Under the pieces are notes generated by a model. The model saw only the letters and a list, made by a program, of their open reading frames with translations. It was not told where the DNA came from and searched no databases. Shown one piece after another: positions 1 through 7,900 of a stretch of DNA of 64,000 bases. The translations under genes and the position numbers were made by a program. The stretch is from positions 18,749 through 82,748 of the forward strand of contig NZ_WIXL01000014.1 in NCBI RefSeq assembly GCF_010993955.1, written 5' to 3'. The stretch is from Oceanobacillus halotolerans. Its GTDB lineage: Bacteria > Bacillota > Bacilli > Bacillales > Amphibacillaceae. How positions within the stretch are numbered: the stretch's first letter is position 1; every line of letters begins with the position of its first letter.

Positions 1-534
1 TCAGAAGAGTTGAAAGTTTATCAGACTGTTACTTTTTTAGAAGAATTACGTGATAATGATAATCTTGAACCAATTCTTTATTTTGGCATTGGACCTCATG
101 AATCTCACCGTGCAGACAATTTACGTGAATTCTATTCTCATCGTCCAATTGAACCTATTGAAACAAGATTCCCAATGATAGAAACCTTCCGTGAAGACAT
201 AGATGCTAAGGGAATTATTCAAAATGAATGGGGGATAAAACTCCCTCGCATGTATGAGTTAGGCTTTTCTCATGCAAATTGTGGAGGAAGATGTGTAAGA
301 GGTGGTTTTGGGCACTATGCTCAATTATATAAAGTTTGGCCTAATCGATACAAAGAACAAGAAGAAATGGAAGAAAACTTTAGAAAGCATTTTGAAAAAA
401 ACGTGTCAATTTTAAAAAAAGATGGGAAGCCTTATACATTAAAAGAGTATAGAGAAAGAATGGACAGGGAAGGTATTGAAAAATTCTTAAATGAACCTGA
501 TGATACTGTACCTTGTGTTTGCTCGTTTTCATAG
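1..534 (+). CDS. PAPS-reductase-like protein, C-terminal part (5' end outside window)
   Basis: The frame is open from base 1, so the gene starts upstream and only about 177 residues are visible. The fragment holds a WGIKLPRMYELGF stretch followed by a Cys-rich NCGGRCVRGG motif and a Trp-Pro-x-Arg-Tyr segment. I associate these with the C-terminal half of phosphoadenosine-phosphosulfate-reductase/DndC-like ATP pyrophosphatase proteins. The PP-loop that would bind ATP must lie outside the window. A second Cys pair (CVCSF) closes the protein. Such proteins act in sulfur assimilation, but in accessory regions they often belong to DNA modification or defence loci. The neighbours (IS wreckage and a broken OLD nuclease) favour an accessory role, which is inference. 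A terminator follows 26 bases after the stop. Confidence 0.6.
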   Translation, partial: SEELKVYQTVTFLEELRDNDNLEPILYFGIGPHESHRADNLREFYSHRPIEPIETRFPMIETFREDIDAKGIIQNEWGIKLPRMYELGFSHANCGGRCVRGGFGHYAQLYKVWPNRYKEQEEMEENFRKHFEKNVSILKKDGKPYTLKEYRERMDREGIEKFLNEPDDTVPCVCSFS

Positions 535-560
535 ATGAAGAGATAGGTTTATCACTCAAG

Positions 561-599
561 TAGAGCTAGGATGGATAATAGATTCTAGCTCTATTTTTT
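561..599 (+). terminator. Rho-independent terminator
   Basis: The arms TAGAGCTAG and CTAGCTCTA are followed directly by six T. It ends the PAPS-reductase-like gene. Confidence 0.8.
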
Positions 600-622
600 C
601 GTTAATTAAATTCTGAAATTTA

Positions 623-953
623 GTAAGCGTCAAATAATCCCCACCTATTTCTAGATGGGGATTTCATGTATCCTTTATTTAGATTTATTTGGTACATGGC
701 ATTCCTGTGGGAGTGTTAATGACCATGGCAGGAATTGCGCCAATTGCTCTTTATCTGTCGTATCTATATTGAGAAGTTCCTCAAACAGATAGTTAAGATA
801 GTTAAATGGATTCAATCCATTTTCCTTAGCTGTCTCCACAATACTATAGATGATTGCACTAGATTTAGCTCCTTTTGCAGTATTGCTAAAAAGCCAGGCT
901 TTGCGTCCAATTACAAAAGGCTTGATGGATCGTTCTGCACGGTTGTTATCAAT
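623..953 (-). mobile_element. IS66-family remnant, copy 1 (transposase C-terminus)
   Basis: Read on the minus strand, this stretch encodes the conserved IS66 TnpC C-terminus, including the [19 protein letters not shown] motif and the tail ending near VPNKSK. The end at 623 is marked by GTAAGCGTCAAAT. The transposase reading is cut at 953, exactly where a second IS66-type end begins, so copy 2 appears to have inserted into copy 1. No functional transposase remains. Confidence 0.8.
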
Positions 954-1172
954 GTAAGCGTCAAATAGTCCCCCACCTATTTTTTAGATGGGGACTTCGT
1001 GTATACTTTATTTAGATTTATTTGGTATGCGGCATTCCTCTGGAAGTGCCGAGGACCATGGCAATAATTGCGCCAGCTTATCTTTATTAGTCGTATCCAT
1101 ATTGGGAAGCTGTTCAAACAGGTACTTGAGATAATTAAATGGGTTTAACCCGTTCCCCTTGGCAGTCTCCAC

Positions 1173-1262
1173 TGATTACGGCCAATAGATTTTACCACCC
1201 TTGACATGTTATTTACCAATACTCGCCAAAGAATTTACCACACAACGCCAATGTGTTTACCA
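1173..1262. repeat. IS21-type terminal multiple repeats
   Basis: Four TTTACCA words occur at 1191, 1212, 1234 and 1256, a spacing of 21-22 bp. Three of them sit in a longer unit GCCAA-n6/7-TTTACCA. Regularly spaced transposase-binding repeats at the ends are typical of IS21-family elements, and an istB remnant lies 500 bp further in. The outermost bases TG (1173) abut the broken IS66 frame. Confidence 0.65.
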
Positions 1263-1418
1263 GTAAATAAAAATGCCCTACAGATTACTATTTAATAAAC
1301 TGTAGGACTTTTTATAAATTAGTTGTTTTCTTTTAAAGAATACTTATGCAAACAAGAGGGAAGTTCACTGCCTTGTTCATGATTTTTATAAATCTTCCAT
1401 GTCAAAGTACATCTCAAT

Positions 1419-1652
1419 CTATTTTCGATACTTAATGAAAGCTGGATGATCAAAGAAATTTTCATAAATATCACTATGAAGTTCAATATAGGGAATGGTC
1501 TTCTCTTCTGGTGTTAATTCATTTACTTCTTTTCTAAGTTTAACAACCATTTCTTCCAGCTTCTTTGAATAACTTAATAGATTAATGATGAACTCGATAT
1601 CATCCATTTTATCTCTACTCATCGCATCTCCGTCGTAAATAGATTCACACAT
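1419..1652 (-). CDS. Small hypothetical protein, 77 aa, inside IS21 remnant
   Basis: I do not recognise this protein. It is short, charged and helical-looking, with no membrane segment or Cys cluster. The start is supported by AAAAGGAG placed 8 bases before the ATG at 1652, so it is likely translated. It lies downstream of the istB remnant and inside the terminal repeats, so it may be a passenger gene or may have been trapped between insertion sequences. Confidence 0.45.
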   Translation of the reverse strand: MCESIYDGDAMSRDKMDDIEFIINLLSYSKKLEEMVVKLRKEVNELTPEEKTIPYIELHSDIYENFFDHPAFIKYRK

Positions 1653-1759
1653 AATTTCAACTCCTTTTTTAATAGTTTAAAGGTGTCGTTTTTTAACCCA
1701 GGTGTTCTCGTTGTTGTATTTACTAGCCTTCTTTAAGTTCATTTTGATAATTGTTATAT

Positions 1760-2257
1760 TTAAGCTTCTCCAGCTATCCCATGGCGCTCTCGCATAGAAA
1801 CGTCCCCGTCTATTAGGATTTGGTAGGAGTCATGGATAATACGGTCTAAAATAGCCTCCGCAATTGTTTCATTCCCTAGTTTCAAATGCCAACCGCTAGG
1901 GTCGATTTGTGAACAGAAAATAGTTGAAGCTACTTTATGGCGGGCTTCGGTGATTTCCAATAGGATTGCTGCTTCATCTGTTGTTAAATCTGTAAGAAGC
2001 CATTCATCAAGTATGAGTAAATCTACTTTCGTATATTTTTTAATACATTTCCGATAGCTTCCGTCTGCAGCTAATTTTGCGAGTGAGAGTTCATCTAGTA
2101 ATTCTGGTAAGCGAATATACTTTACTTTATAGAATTGGCGACATGCTGAGACACCGAATGCACTAGCTAAGAATGATTTACCAGAACCAGTGGGTCCCTT
2201 CAATATGATATTGTGATTGTCGTGGATATAGGAACCGCTAGCCAGTTTCAAGATCAA
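1760..2257 (-). pseudogene. IstB-like ATPase of IS21 family, N-terminally truncated
   Basis: About 165 residues remain. A Walker A motif (GPTGSGKS) and Walker B (LLILDEW) are followed by the LLEITEARHKVASTIFCSQ and C-terminal ILDRIIHDSY motifs of the IS21 helper ATPase IstB, which loads and stimulates the IstA transposase. Intact IstB is about 250 residues, so roughly the first 80 are missing. The break coincides with the IS66 right end at 2279-2291. No istA is present, so the element cannot move by itself. Confidence 0.85.
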
Positions 2258-2291
2258 CCCCTTTCCTACGTGTGCTTTATTTGACGCTTAC

Positions 2292-2526
2292 CTTAGAATG
2301 GAGCCCGTTATAGTATTTCTTATGCTTTTCTTTTCTATAGGAACCGTTTGGCAACCTATTATATTCTTTGTTGAGAAGCAGCTTAATAAAGCCCCTTTCC
2401 TTAAGATCTACGCTTTGTTGTATTTACAAGAATTAAGTAAAAATTTGTAAAATAAACTATACCAGTATCACCAAAAAAGGCGATATATGTTAACATTAAA
2501 CTAGTATATATAAGGGGGATTGTATT
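2292..2526. other. Intergenic stretch before the OLD pseudogene
   Basis: No gene is recognised here. A strong GGGGG ribosome-binding run at 2513-2518 precedes the OLD start codon. The rest looks like leftover sequence from the IS insertions. Confidence 0.4.
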
Positions 2527-4262
2527 ATGAGATTACAAAGGTTTAGTGTTACAAATTATAAGGTTTTTAAGGAAACTTTTAGTATTGATTTTTAAAATGA
2601 CTCCATTGCTATTTTAACTGGTAGAAATAATACTGGTAAATCAACAATATTAGAAGCTATCAACTGTTTTTTTAAAAAAGAAACTAAAGCAAAAACTATC
2701 CCAACTGATTGCTTTTCTAAACGTGGTGAGAAAATTATACTAAGTGCTGTATTTGAGTTTGGTGAAGAATCACTTACAATTGTGAAGAAATATCAAGAGG
2801 AAACAGCCCCAAAATTTTATGATGAAAATGATGATGAAATCAAAGCCACTCACGAATTGAAAGATACATTAGATGAAATTCTAAACAATCAACCTTTTTA
2901 TATAACCCCATCTATGTTACCTGATGATATTAATGAGCTAATTCAGAATATATATTCAGAGATTATTAAAAACGATTTACAAAAGCTTGAGAACTATCAA
3001 GGTGATTCAGAGGAAGAAAATGAGCTAGTGGAACTAGCTAAAGAATATGCTGAAATTAAAAGTTCGTACCCTGAGTTTTTAAGGAAGCTTAAATTAAGTA
3101 CAGATTTCGACTCCTTGAAAGAGTAAGTACTGAAGTCTCTGAAAGTCTACAAAGTTTATTTTCAAACGAGCACTTATCTTTAAATGTTGTAGGTGGTGAG
3201 AGTGAAGGTTTTTCATCAAGTGACATTTTAAATTCCACAAAATCTAGTGTAAATATTGATAGTAATAATCAGTCTGAGATGCCATTAGCCAATCAAGGAA
3301 CTGGCTTACAGCGAATGAGTTTAATATATCTAATTCAGAACATGATACAAAATAAGCTTATGGGTGAAAGTGATGATAAGTTATTGTTAATAGATGAACC
3401 AGAAGCTTTTTTACATCCAGAAGCAGTACGAGCATTGAGTCATTCTCTATATAAAATTGGTGAAAGGATGCCCCTCATGATTTCGACTCATTCTCCAGTC
3501 CTTATAGACTTATCAGAAAGACACACTTCTATACAAGTCTTTCGTGTTGGTGAAAAGAAAGCAATTCAGTTATATAAGTCTATTGACGATCAATTTGATG
3601 ATGACGACATTCAAAATATGAAGATATTAAACTATGTGGACTCTTATGTGAATGAATTTTTCTTTGCAGATAAGGTATTGATTGTTGAAGGTGATACAGA
3701 GTATATTGCTTTTAAACATCTTGCAAAATCAGAGAATGAGAACGTACATATAATTCGTGCTAGGGGTAAATCTACAATCGCTACATTGATGAAAATTTTA
3801 AATCAGTTTAATACAAATTATGATGTTTTACATGACGTTGATAATCATACTAGGTATAGTTATACAACCTTAAAAGCTCAGAAAACAAATTGTATAAATA
3901 TATACAAACTAAAAGGAGATAGTGAAGTAAGAATTTTTTGTTCAATCTCCAATTTTGAAAATGCCATTGGTATTGGAGACGTACCAAACGATAAAAAAAC
4001 ACAAACTATTCATCAAATAATAAATGAACTTGATGATGATGATGAATATTGTGAAGCAAGGTTGTTAATAAAAGACTTATTTAAACATATTGTTCAACGA
4101 GATGAAGAGACGACTATAGGCGGTGGATTTTGTAGAATACTCCTAGAAGAAAATTTTAATGATTTGTTTGATGAGCTGATAAATCAAAAGATTAAAGAGG
4201 AACAAGAGGAAGATCAGAAAAAAGAAGATGATAATGAAAAAGTAGGTTCTACTGTACAATAA
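2527..4262 (+). pseudogene. OLD-family ATP-dependent nuclease, broken by a nonsense codon and a frameshift
   Basis: The conceptual product is about 577 aa with an ABC/SMC-like ATPase followed by a TOPRIM nuclease domain. Visible motifs are Walker A GRNNTGKST, Walker B LLLIDEPEAFLHP, TOPRIM VEGDTE and a later D-x-D (DVD). OLD nucleases are phage-defence enzymes, alone or with partners. The reading starts at ATG 2527 with a good ribosome site, but codon 23 is TAA (2593-2595), just before Walker A in the same frame. A one-base shift near 3110-3120 then moves the rest into another frame. Two independent lesions indicate real decay rather than one sequencing error. A later internal start (2782) could make only a fragment. 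Confidence 0.85.
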
Positions 4263-4552
4263 TTGCTTAATCTCATATATAAGGGGTCGCTGATAAGCGC
4301 ATCTTGAATATGCACGAGGAATGGATACATACAGATAGGGAGTTTCCAACTGGGAAGTTAACCACTACTGGTACATCCTTCGCTTTTGACATTCATTTGG
4401 CACAACTAAAAATAACTACTAACAATATAAAATTATAGTTTTATTGAATTGTAAAACTGTAAGGCGGCACTTACTTGTATAAATGCGCCTTTTGAAGTAA
4501 TTATCCAAATTAAATATAAGTCATAAAAAAATGATAAAAAAGGGATGGTAAT
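4263..4552. other. Gene-free stretch with a possible coding vestige
   Basis: One frame from about 4289 to 4410 is open for about 40 codons without a start or ribosome site, and I cannot assign it. The DUF1643 ribosome site (AAAAGGG) closes the stretch. Confidence 0.3.
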
Positions 4553-5167
4553 ATGGCTGAAAGAAAAGCTGTATATTTTTCAAAATACATTCAGGAAGAT
4601 GGTATTGTAACAGTACCTTATAATATAAATGAAGAAGGTTTATATAGGTATTCTATGACTATCCCCTTTAAAGGACGTGATAATTCAAAAAAGGCAATAG
4701 TTATTATGAAGAATCCTAGTAAAGCAGGGAAGTTTGATTCCCAAGCTCAAAGGAAAATTTCAGATGAAACTATATACCGTGTAACTGATTATTTATATAA
4801 ACACGAGCAAAATTACTCTGAAGTAATAATTCTCAACCTATTTGCAATTTATTCATCTATTTTTGATGAGGGGGTTGAGGAAGAACTCATTTATGGAAAT
4901 GATAATATGGAGAAAAATAATAGAATTATTTTGTCTACTCTAGAAGACTTAGAAGACGGTGATAGAGTAATTGTAGGTTGGGGAAGATATCCTAAACGAA
5001 CTGGATTTAGAGATAATTATCGTGAAAGAATAGAAGAAGTTTTGACCTTATTAAATGGCGTTACGTTGTGGAGGGTAGGTAATTTTGTTAAAGTTGATAG
5101 TTGGCATTTTCCGCAACACGGTCTTAACTGGTATGATTATGAAGTAATGAAGGAATTTTGGAATTAA
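4553..5167 (+). CDS. DUF1643 family protein
   Basis: This 204-aa soluble protein has the family pattern: an N-terminal strand region, the MKNPSKA motif around residue 50 with a following Asp-Thr pair (SDETIYRVTDY), a central VIILNLFA segment, and the closing RVGNFVK. DUF1643 proteins are scattered in phages, plasmids and genomic islands. Their biochemical role is not established to my knowledge. The start ATG at 4553 follows AAAAGGGATGG. The gene stands alone between the OLD pseudogene and the tRNA-Leu-like gene, so it belongs to the accessory block. Confidence 0.75.
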   Translation: MAERKAVYFSKYIQEDGIVTVPYNINEEGLYRYSMTIPFKGRDNSKKAIVIMKNPSKAGKFDSQAQRKISDETIYRVTDYLYKHEQNYSEVIILNLFAIYSSIFDEGVEEELIYGNDNMEKNNRIILSTLEDLEDGDRVIVGWGRYPKRTGFRDNYRERIEEVLTLLNGVTLWRVGNFVKVDSWHFPQHGLNWYDYEVMKEFWN

Positions 5168-5283
5168 CAAATTGATTTTCGTTTTACAACTAATATGGTA
5201 AAATTTTAATAAGGTATTTTAATAATCGTATGGACAACTACAGTTTTAGCATTGTAATAAATAGGCTTTACCCCTTTTATATC

Positions 5284-5365
5284 AAAGGTGTGGCGGAATT
5301 GGCAGACGCGCACGACTCAAAATCGTGTTCCTTATGGAGTGTCGGTTCGACCCCGACCACCGGTA
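5284..5365 (+). tRNA. tRNA-Leu (anticodon CAA), acceptor stem damaged; attL
   Basis: The D-arm (GCGGAATTGGCAGACGC), anticodon stem-loop (CACGA-CTCAAAA-TCGTG, anticodon CAA), long variable arm and T-arm (GTCGG-TTCGACC-CCGAC) are all canonical for class II tRNA-Leu. The 5' acceptor strand reads AAAGGTG against 3' CACCGGT, so pairs 2-71 and 3-70 are A-G mismatches. A normal copy would begin with something like GCCGGTG. The 3' end lies inside the left attachment repeat of the element. Whether it is still aminoacylated is doubtful, and it may be a decaying extra copy. Confidence 0.8.
5313..5365 (+). repeat. attL: 53-bp direct repeat of tRNA-Leu 3' end
   Basis: This matches 18985-19037 at 50 of 53 positions, from the anticodon stem to the discriminator base. 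Differences are two bases in the variable loop and one in the acceptor stem. The integrase gene starts 160 bp inside it, the usual arrangement for tRNA-targeting integrases. Confidence 0.9.
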
Positions 5366-5406
5366 CTTGTTTATATCAGTAATTTAAGTGAATATACCGT
5401 AATATC

Positions 5407-5440
5407 AACCGTTCTTCACATTTGTGGGGAACGGTTTTTT
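5407..5440 (+). terminator. Terminator after tRNA-Leu
   Basis: The arms AACCGTTC and GAACGGTT run into a T tract at 5435-5440. It separates the tRNA transcript from the integrase. Confidence 0.8.
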
Positions 5441-5527
5441 GTGTTTTCTAACATTAAATTGTCTTTACTAAATAACTTCAAATCGTGTGAACTAATCGTG
5501 TTCATATTGATAGGGGGTGTATAAGTA

Positions 5528-6517
5528 TTGGCAAGGCGTAACAATGTTTTAAATGATGCTGAACTTTCAATTGTACGTCAAAAGAAAAAATCGTATGTAG
5601 AAAGCTTTAAGGAAGCTTTAGAACTCTTTGAAAGAGATTGTGATTTACGGAATTTAAGACCATATACCATTAAGTATTATCGTAATGAAATATCAGCGTT
5701 TCTTACTTATTTATCTGAACAAGGTTTTGATTTAACTGTATTAAGACCAACAAATATTACAGAAGAATTGATACAAGATAATCTGATATTGTACATGCGA
5801 AACTATAAAGGTTCTAAAGTTGTAACTGTAAATACACGTTTACGTGCATTACGTGCATTTTTCAACTTCCTTCATAAGCATAAACATATACCTAAAAATC
5901 CAATGGAAAATATTCAGTTATTGAAGGATAGAAAGCATGTTATACCTACATTTACTAAAACACAATTAAACAAATTGTTCAGACAACCTGACTTAAATAC
6001 TTTTGTAGGTGTACGTGATTATACAATTATGATGCTTTTTTTGGAAACTGGAATACGTGTAAATGAACTAACTGGTTTAACATTGGCTGATATACGGTGG
6101 GAAGATAATTTAATATGTGTACGAAATGCTAAAAGCTATCGTGAACGGTTAGTGCCAATTCAGAAGGATATGAGGAACCAACTTAAAAAGTATATTGCAA
6201 TACGTGGTTCAGTTTCATGTGATGCACTTTTTATTACAATTGATGAAACACCTTTATCAAGACGTGGCATACAACAAAGAATTGATAGGTATGGTGTATT
6301 AGCTGATATAAAAGGTGTTAGATGTAGTTGTCATACATTCAGGCATACTTTTGCTAAATTAAGTGTCCAGCAAGGTGCTAACATCTTTGAATTACAAGCT
6401 ATTCTTGGTCATACCAGTATGGAAATAGTTAAAACTTATGTAAATCTATTTGGCACAGATGTAAGGGATAGTCATAGAAACTTTTCACCATTAAAGATGT
6501 TAGATAAACGAATATAA
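5528..6517 (+). CDS. int: Tyrosine site-specific integrase
   Basis: This 329-aa phage-type integrase catalyses recombination between tRNA-Leu attB and the element attP. A SAM-like core-binding domain spans roughly residues 25-120 and the catalytic domain 140-310. The visible catalytic set is R177 (TGIRVNEL), H269 and R272 (HTFRH), H295 (GHTS) and Y304 (KTYVNL). The start is TTG at 5528 behind a GGGGG ribosome site. It reads away from the tRNA, 160 bp inside attL, and is followed after 13 bp by a small gene, probably co-transcribed. All key residues are present, so the enzyme looks functional. Confidence 0.95.
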   Translation: MARRNNVLNDAELSIVRQKKKSYVESFKEALELFERDCDLRNLRPYTIKYYRNEISAFLTYLSEQGFDLTVLRPTNITEELIQDNLILYMRNYKGSKVVTVNTRLRALRAFFNFLHKHKHIPKNPMENIQLLKDRKHVIPTFTKTQLNKLFRQPDLNTFVGVRDYTIMMLFLETGIRVNELTGLTLADIRWEDNLICVRNAKSYRERLVPIQKDMRNQLKKYIAIRGSVSCDALFITIDETPLSRRGIQQRIDRYGVLADIKGVRCSCHTFRHTFAKLSVQQGANIFELQAILGHTSMEIVKTYVNLFGTDVRDSHRNFSPLKMLDKRI

Positions 6518-6530
6518 GTAGGTGTATAGA

Positions 6531-6779
6531 ATGGATTTTAAATATAGAACTTTTGATACAGAAAATGAACACTTATATGTTGGTGTTTGTAATCATTACT
6601 TCAATTTAACTGATGCAAAAGAAGTATATAGAAATAAAGAGGAAAAAGATAATTCTATAATGATTGAAGTTGGAAGAAAGGACACCAAAGAAATTGAAGC
6701 TGTAGTTACTTGTGGTGTTGATGAAGCTGAACAAATAGCTTTAACCCTACTAAACCTTTGTAATTCAATAAAAAGATAA
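6531..6779 (+). CDS. Small hypothetical protein downstream of integrase
   Basis: This product of about 82 aa is unrecognised. It is mixed alpha/beta in appearance, with a Cys in each half and no transmembrane segment. ATG at 6531 is preferred over an in-frame GTG at 6522 because AAGTAGGTG lies 6 bases before it. It starts 13 bp after the integrase stop. By position it could be an excisionase or recombination accessory factor, but no winged-helix motif is evident, so function is left open. Confidence 0.55.
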   Translation: MDFKYRTFDTENEHLYVGVCNHYFNLTDAKEVYRNKEEKDNSIMIEVGRKDTKEIEAVVTCGVDEAEQIALTLLNLCNSIKR

Positions 6780-6794
6780 AGACAAAAAGAAAAA

Positions 6795-6814
6795 CCACCT
6801 ACTGCAATAGGTGG
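6795..6814 (+). terminator. Hairpin after integrase operon
   Basis: A perfect CCACCTA/TAGGTGG stem with a 6-base loop lies directly after the small gene. No T run follows, so it may be a weak terminator or an mRNA-stabilising stem. Confidence 0.4.
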
Positions 6815-6904
6815 CCTCAAAAATCAAACTATAAAATTATACGGAACACCGTACAACTAACCTTATTATACTGAAAAAATTCAGGTAATGCAAAGGCTTC
6901 TTCA

Positions 6905-7765
6905 GTGTACCTAAATTTAGATGAAGTTGTGTGGTTTCCGTTACATAAGGGGAAAACTCAAATGCAAATAGGAAACATAGATAGCTTTATGCACTTATCA
7001 CAATTTACTGACATAAACGATTTTAACAATAATATAGAACAATGGATGTTGGATGGTAAATCATCTTTTACAAAATCAGAACTAGTAGCTTTAAAGCGTT
7101 TAATACGTTTTTCAGCTAAAGTTGCTGGTGTATGTTCAGCAAAGATTGGAACAATCGTTTCAGCAACACATGAAAAAGATGGTGCTGGCATTTCAAGAAG
7201 TACGTTTAAACGTATGGTTATTAAAGCTAAAAATTTAGGACTGCTGCAAACACATGAAACAACACGTCAAAACGGTAGTAAATCAAGTAATTTGTATGTG
7301 TTCAATCGTTTTTGTGGCCAAGCTGAACCATCTAAAGTTGAAAAATTGGACCAACCAAAAACAAGCATTATTTCTAAAACTAACAACCAAAATAATAATA
7401 AACGTAATATGGATGTACCAACTGAACAAAAAGCTGATACTGATACAAAAAAGAACCAAGTATTGGATGCTTCTTTCACCAGTGAAAAAGTTCCAATGCA
7501 GTTCACTAACTTGGTTAGGAACTTCTATGATGATGCACGGATTATCGAAGAACACTGGAAGCTTGTTAATATTTCAGCTTACAAGAACCAAGTAACTGAA
7601 GGTATTACTGATACTGCAATAGAAGCATTTAAAGCACTTGTGAGAAAGATTAAGTTTAATAATGTAAATAATACTTATGGCTTCTTTTATGGCATTCTAA
7701 ACAAGAAATTTAGGAAGAAGTACACCATAGATTTATTTAATGATGTGTGGGAAGCGTGTTGTTAG
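6905..7765 (+). CDS. Helix-turn-helix replication/regulatory protein
   Basis: The 286-aa protein has a winged-helix-type N-terminal half. Residues from about 55 to 135 contain the segment ISRSTFKRMVIKAKNLGLL and then a Tyr-rich wing ending in NLYVFNRF. This layout is typical of plasmid/phage initiators and helix-turn-helix proteins of Gram-positive elements. A Lys/Asn/Thr-rich linker (about 140-185) separates a C-terminal helical domain. GTG at 6905 has AAAGG 8 bases upstream. ATG 6962 behind AAGGGG is an alternative start. The first codons overlap a sequence (AGTGTACCTAAAT) closely related to the iteron-like repeats at 10496-10550, suggesting self-binding. An initiator role is inferred. Confidence 0.6.
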   Translation: MYLNLDEVVWFPLHKGKTQMQIGNIDSFMHLSQFTDINDFNNNIEQWMLDGKSSFTKSELVALKRLIRFSAKVAGVCSAKIGTIVSATHEKDGAGISRSTFKRMVIKAKNLGLLQTHETTRQNGSKSSNLYVFNRFCGQAEPSKVEKLDQPKTSIISKTNNQNNNKRNMDVPTEQKADTDTKKNQVLDASFTSEKVPMQFTNLVRNFYDDARIIEEHWKLVNISAYKNQVTEGITDTAIEAFKALVRKIKFNNVNNTYGFFYGILNKKFRKKYTIDLFNDVWEACC

Positions 7766-7900
7766 TTAATTAGTATTAAATAGTTATATCAATCCATTTT
7801 CATCCAAAACTCAATAAATCTTAAAGGATTAGCCATTATTTTGTCGAAATATTTTAATAGTTCGGTTTCTAAAAAATACTAAGTTAGGATGGATGAATAT

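Larger units (their letters stand above)
954..2291 (-). mobile_element. IS66-family remnant, copy 2, gutted and invaded by an IS21-type element
   Basis: The ends are an inverted pair: GTAAGCGTCAAAT at 954 and its complement ATTTGACGCTTAC at 2279-2291. The minus strand from about 1010 to 1170 again encodes the last ~55 residues of IS66 TnpC, about 80% similar by eye to copy 1. The coding sequence then stops abruptly at about 1173, where an IS21-type end starts. The rest of the interior is IS21 material plus a small gene. This is a nested, immobile composite. Confidence 0.7.

Noticed and set aside
735..968. Plus-strand open frame of 77 codons
   Set aside because: It is the antisense shadow of the IS66 transposase remnant on the minus strand.
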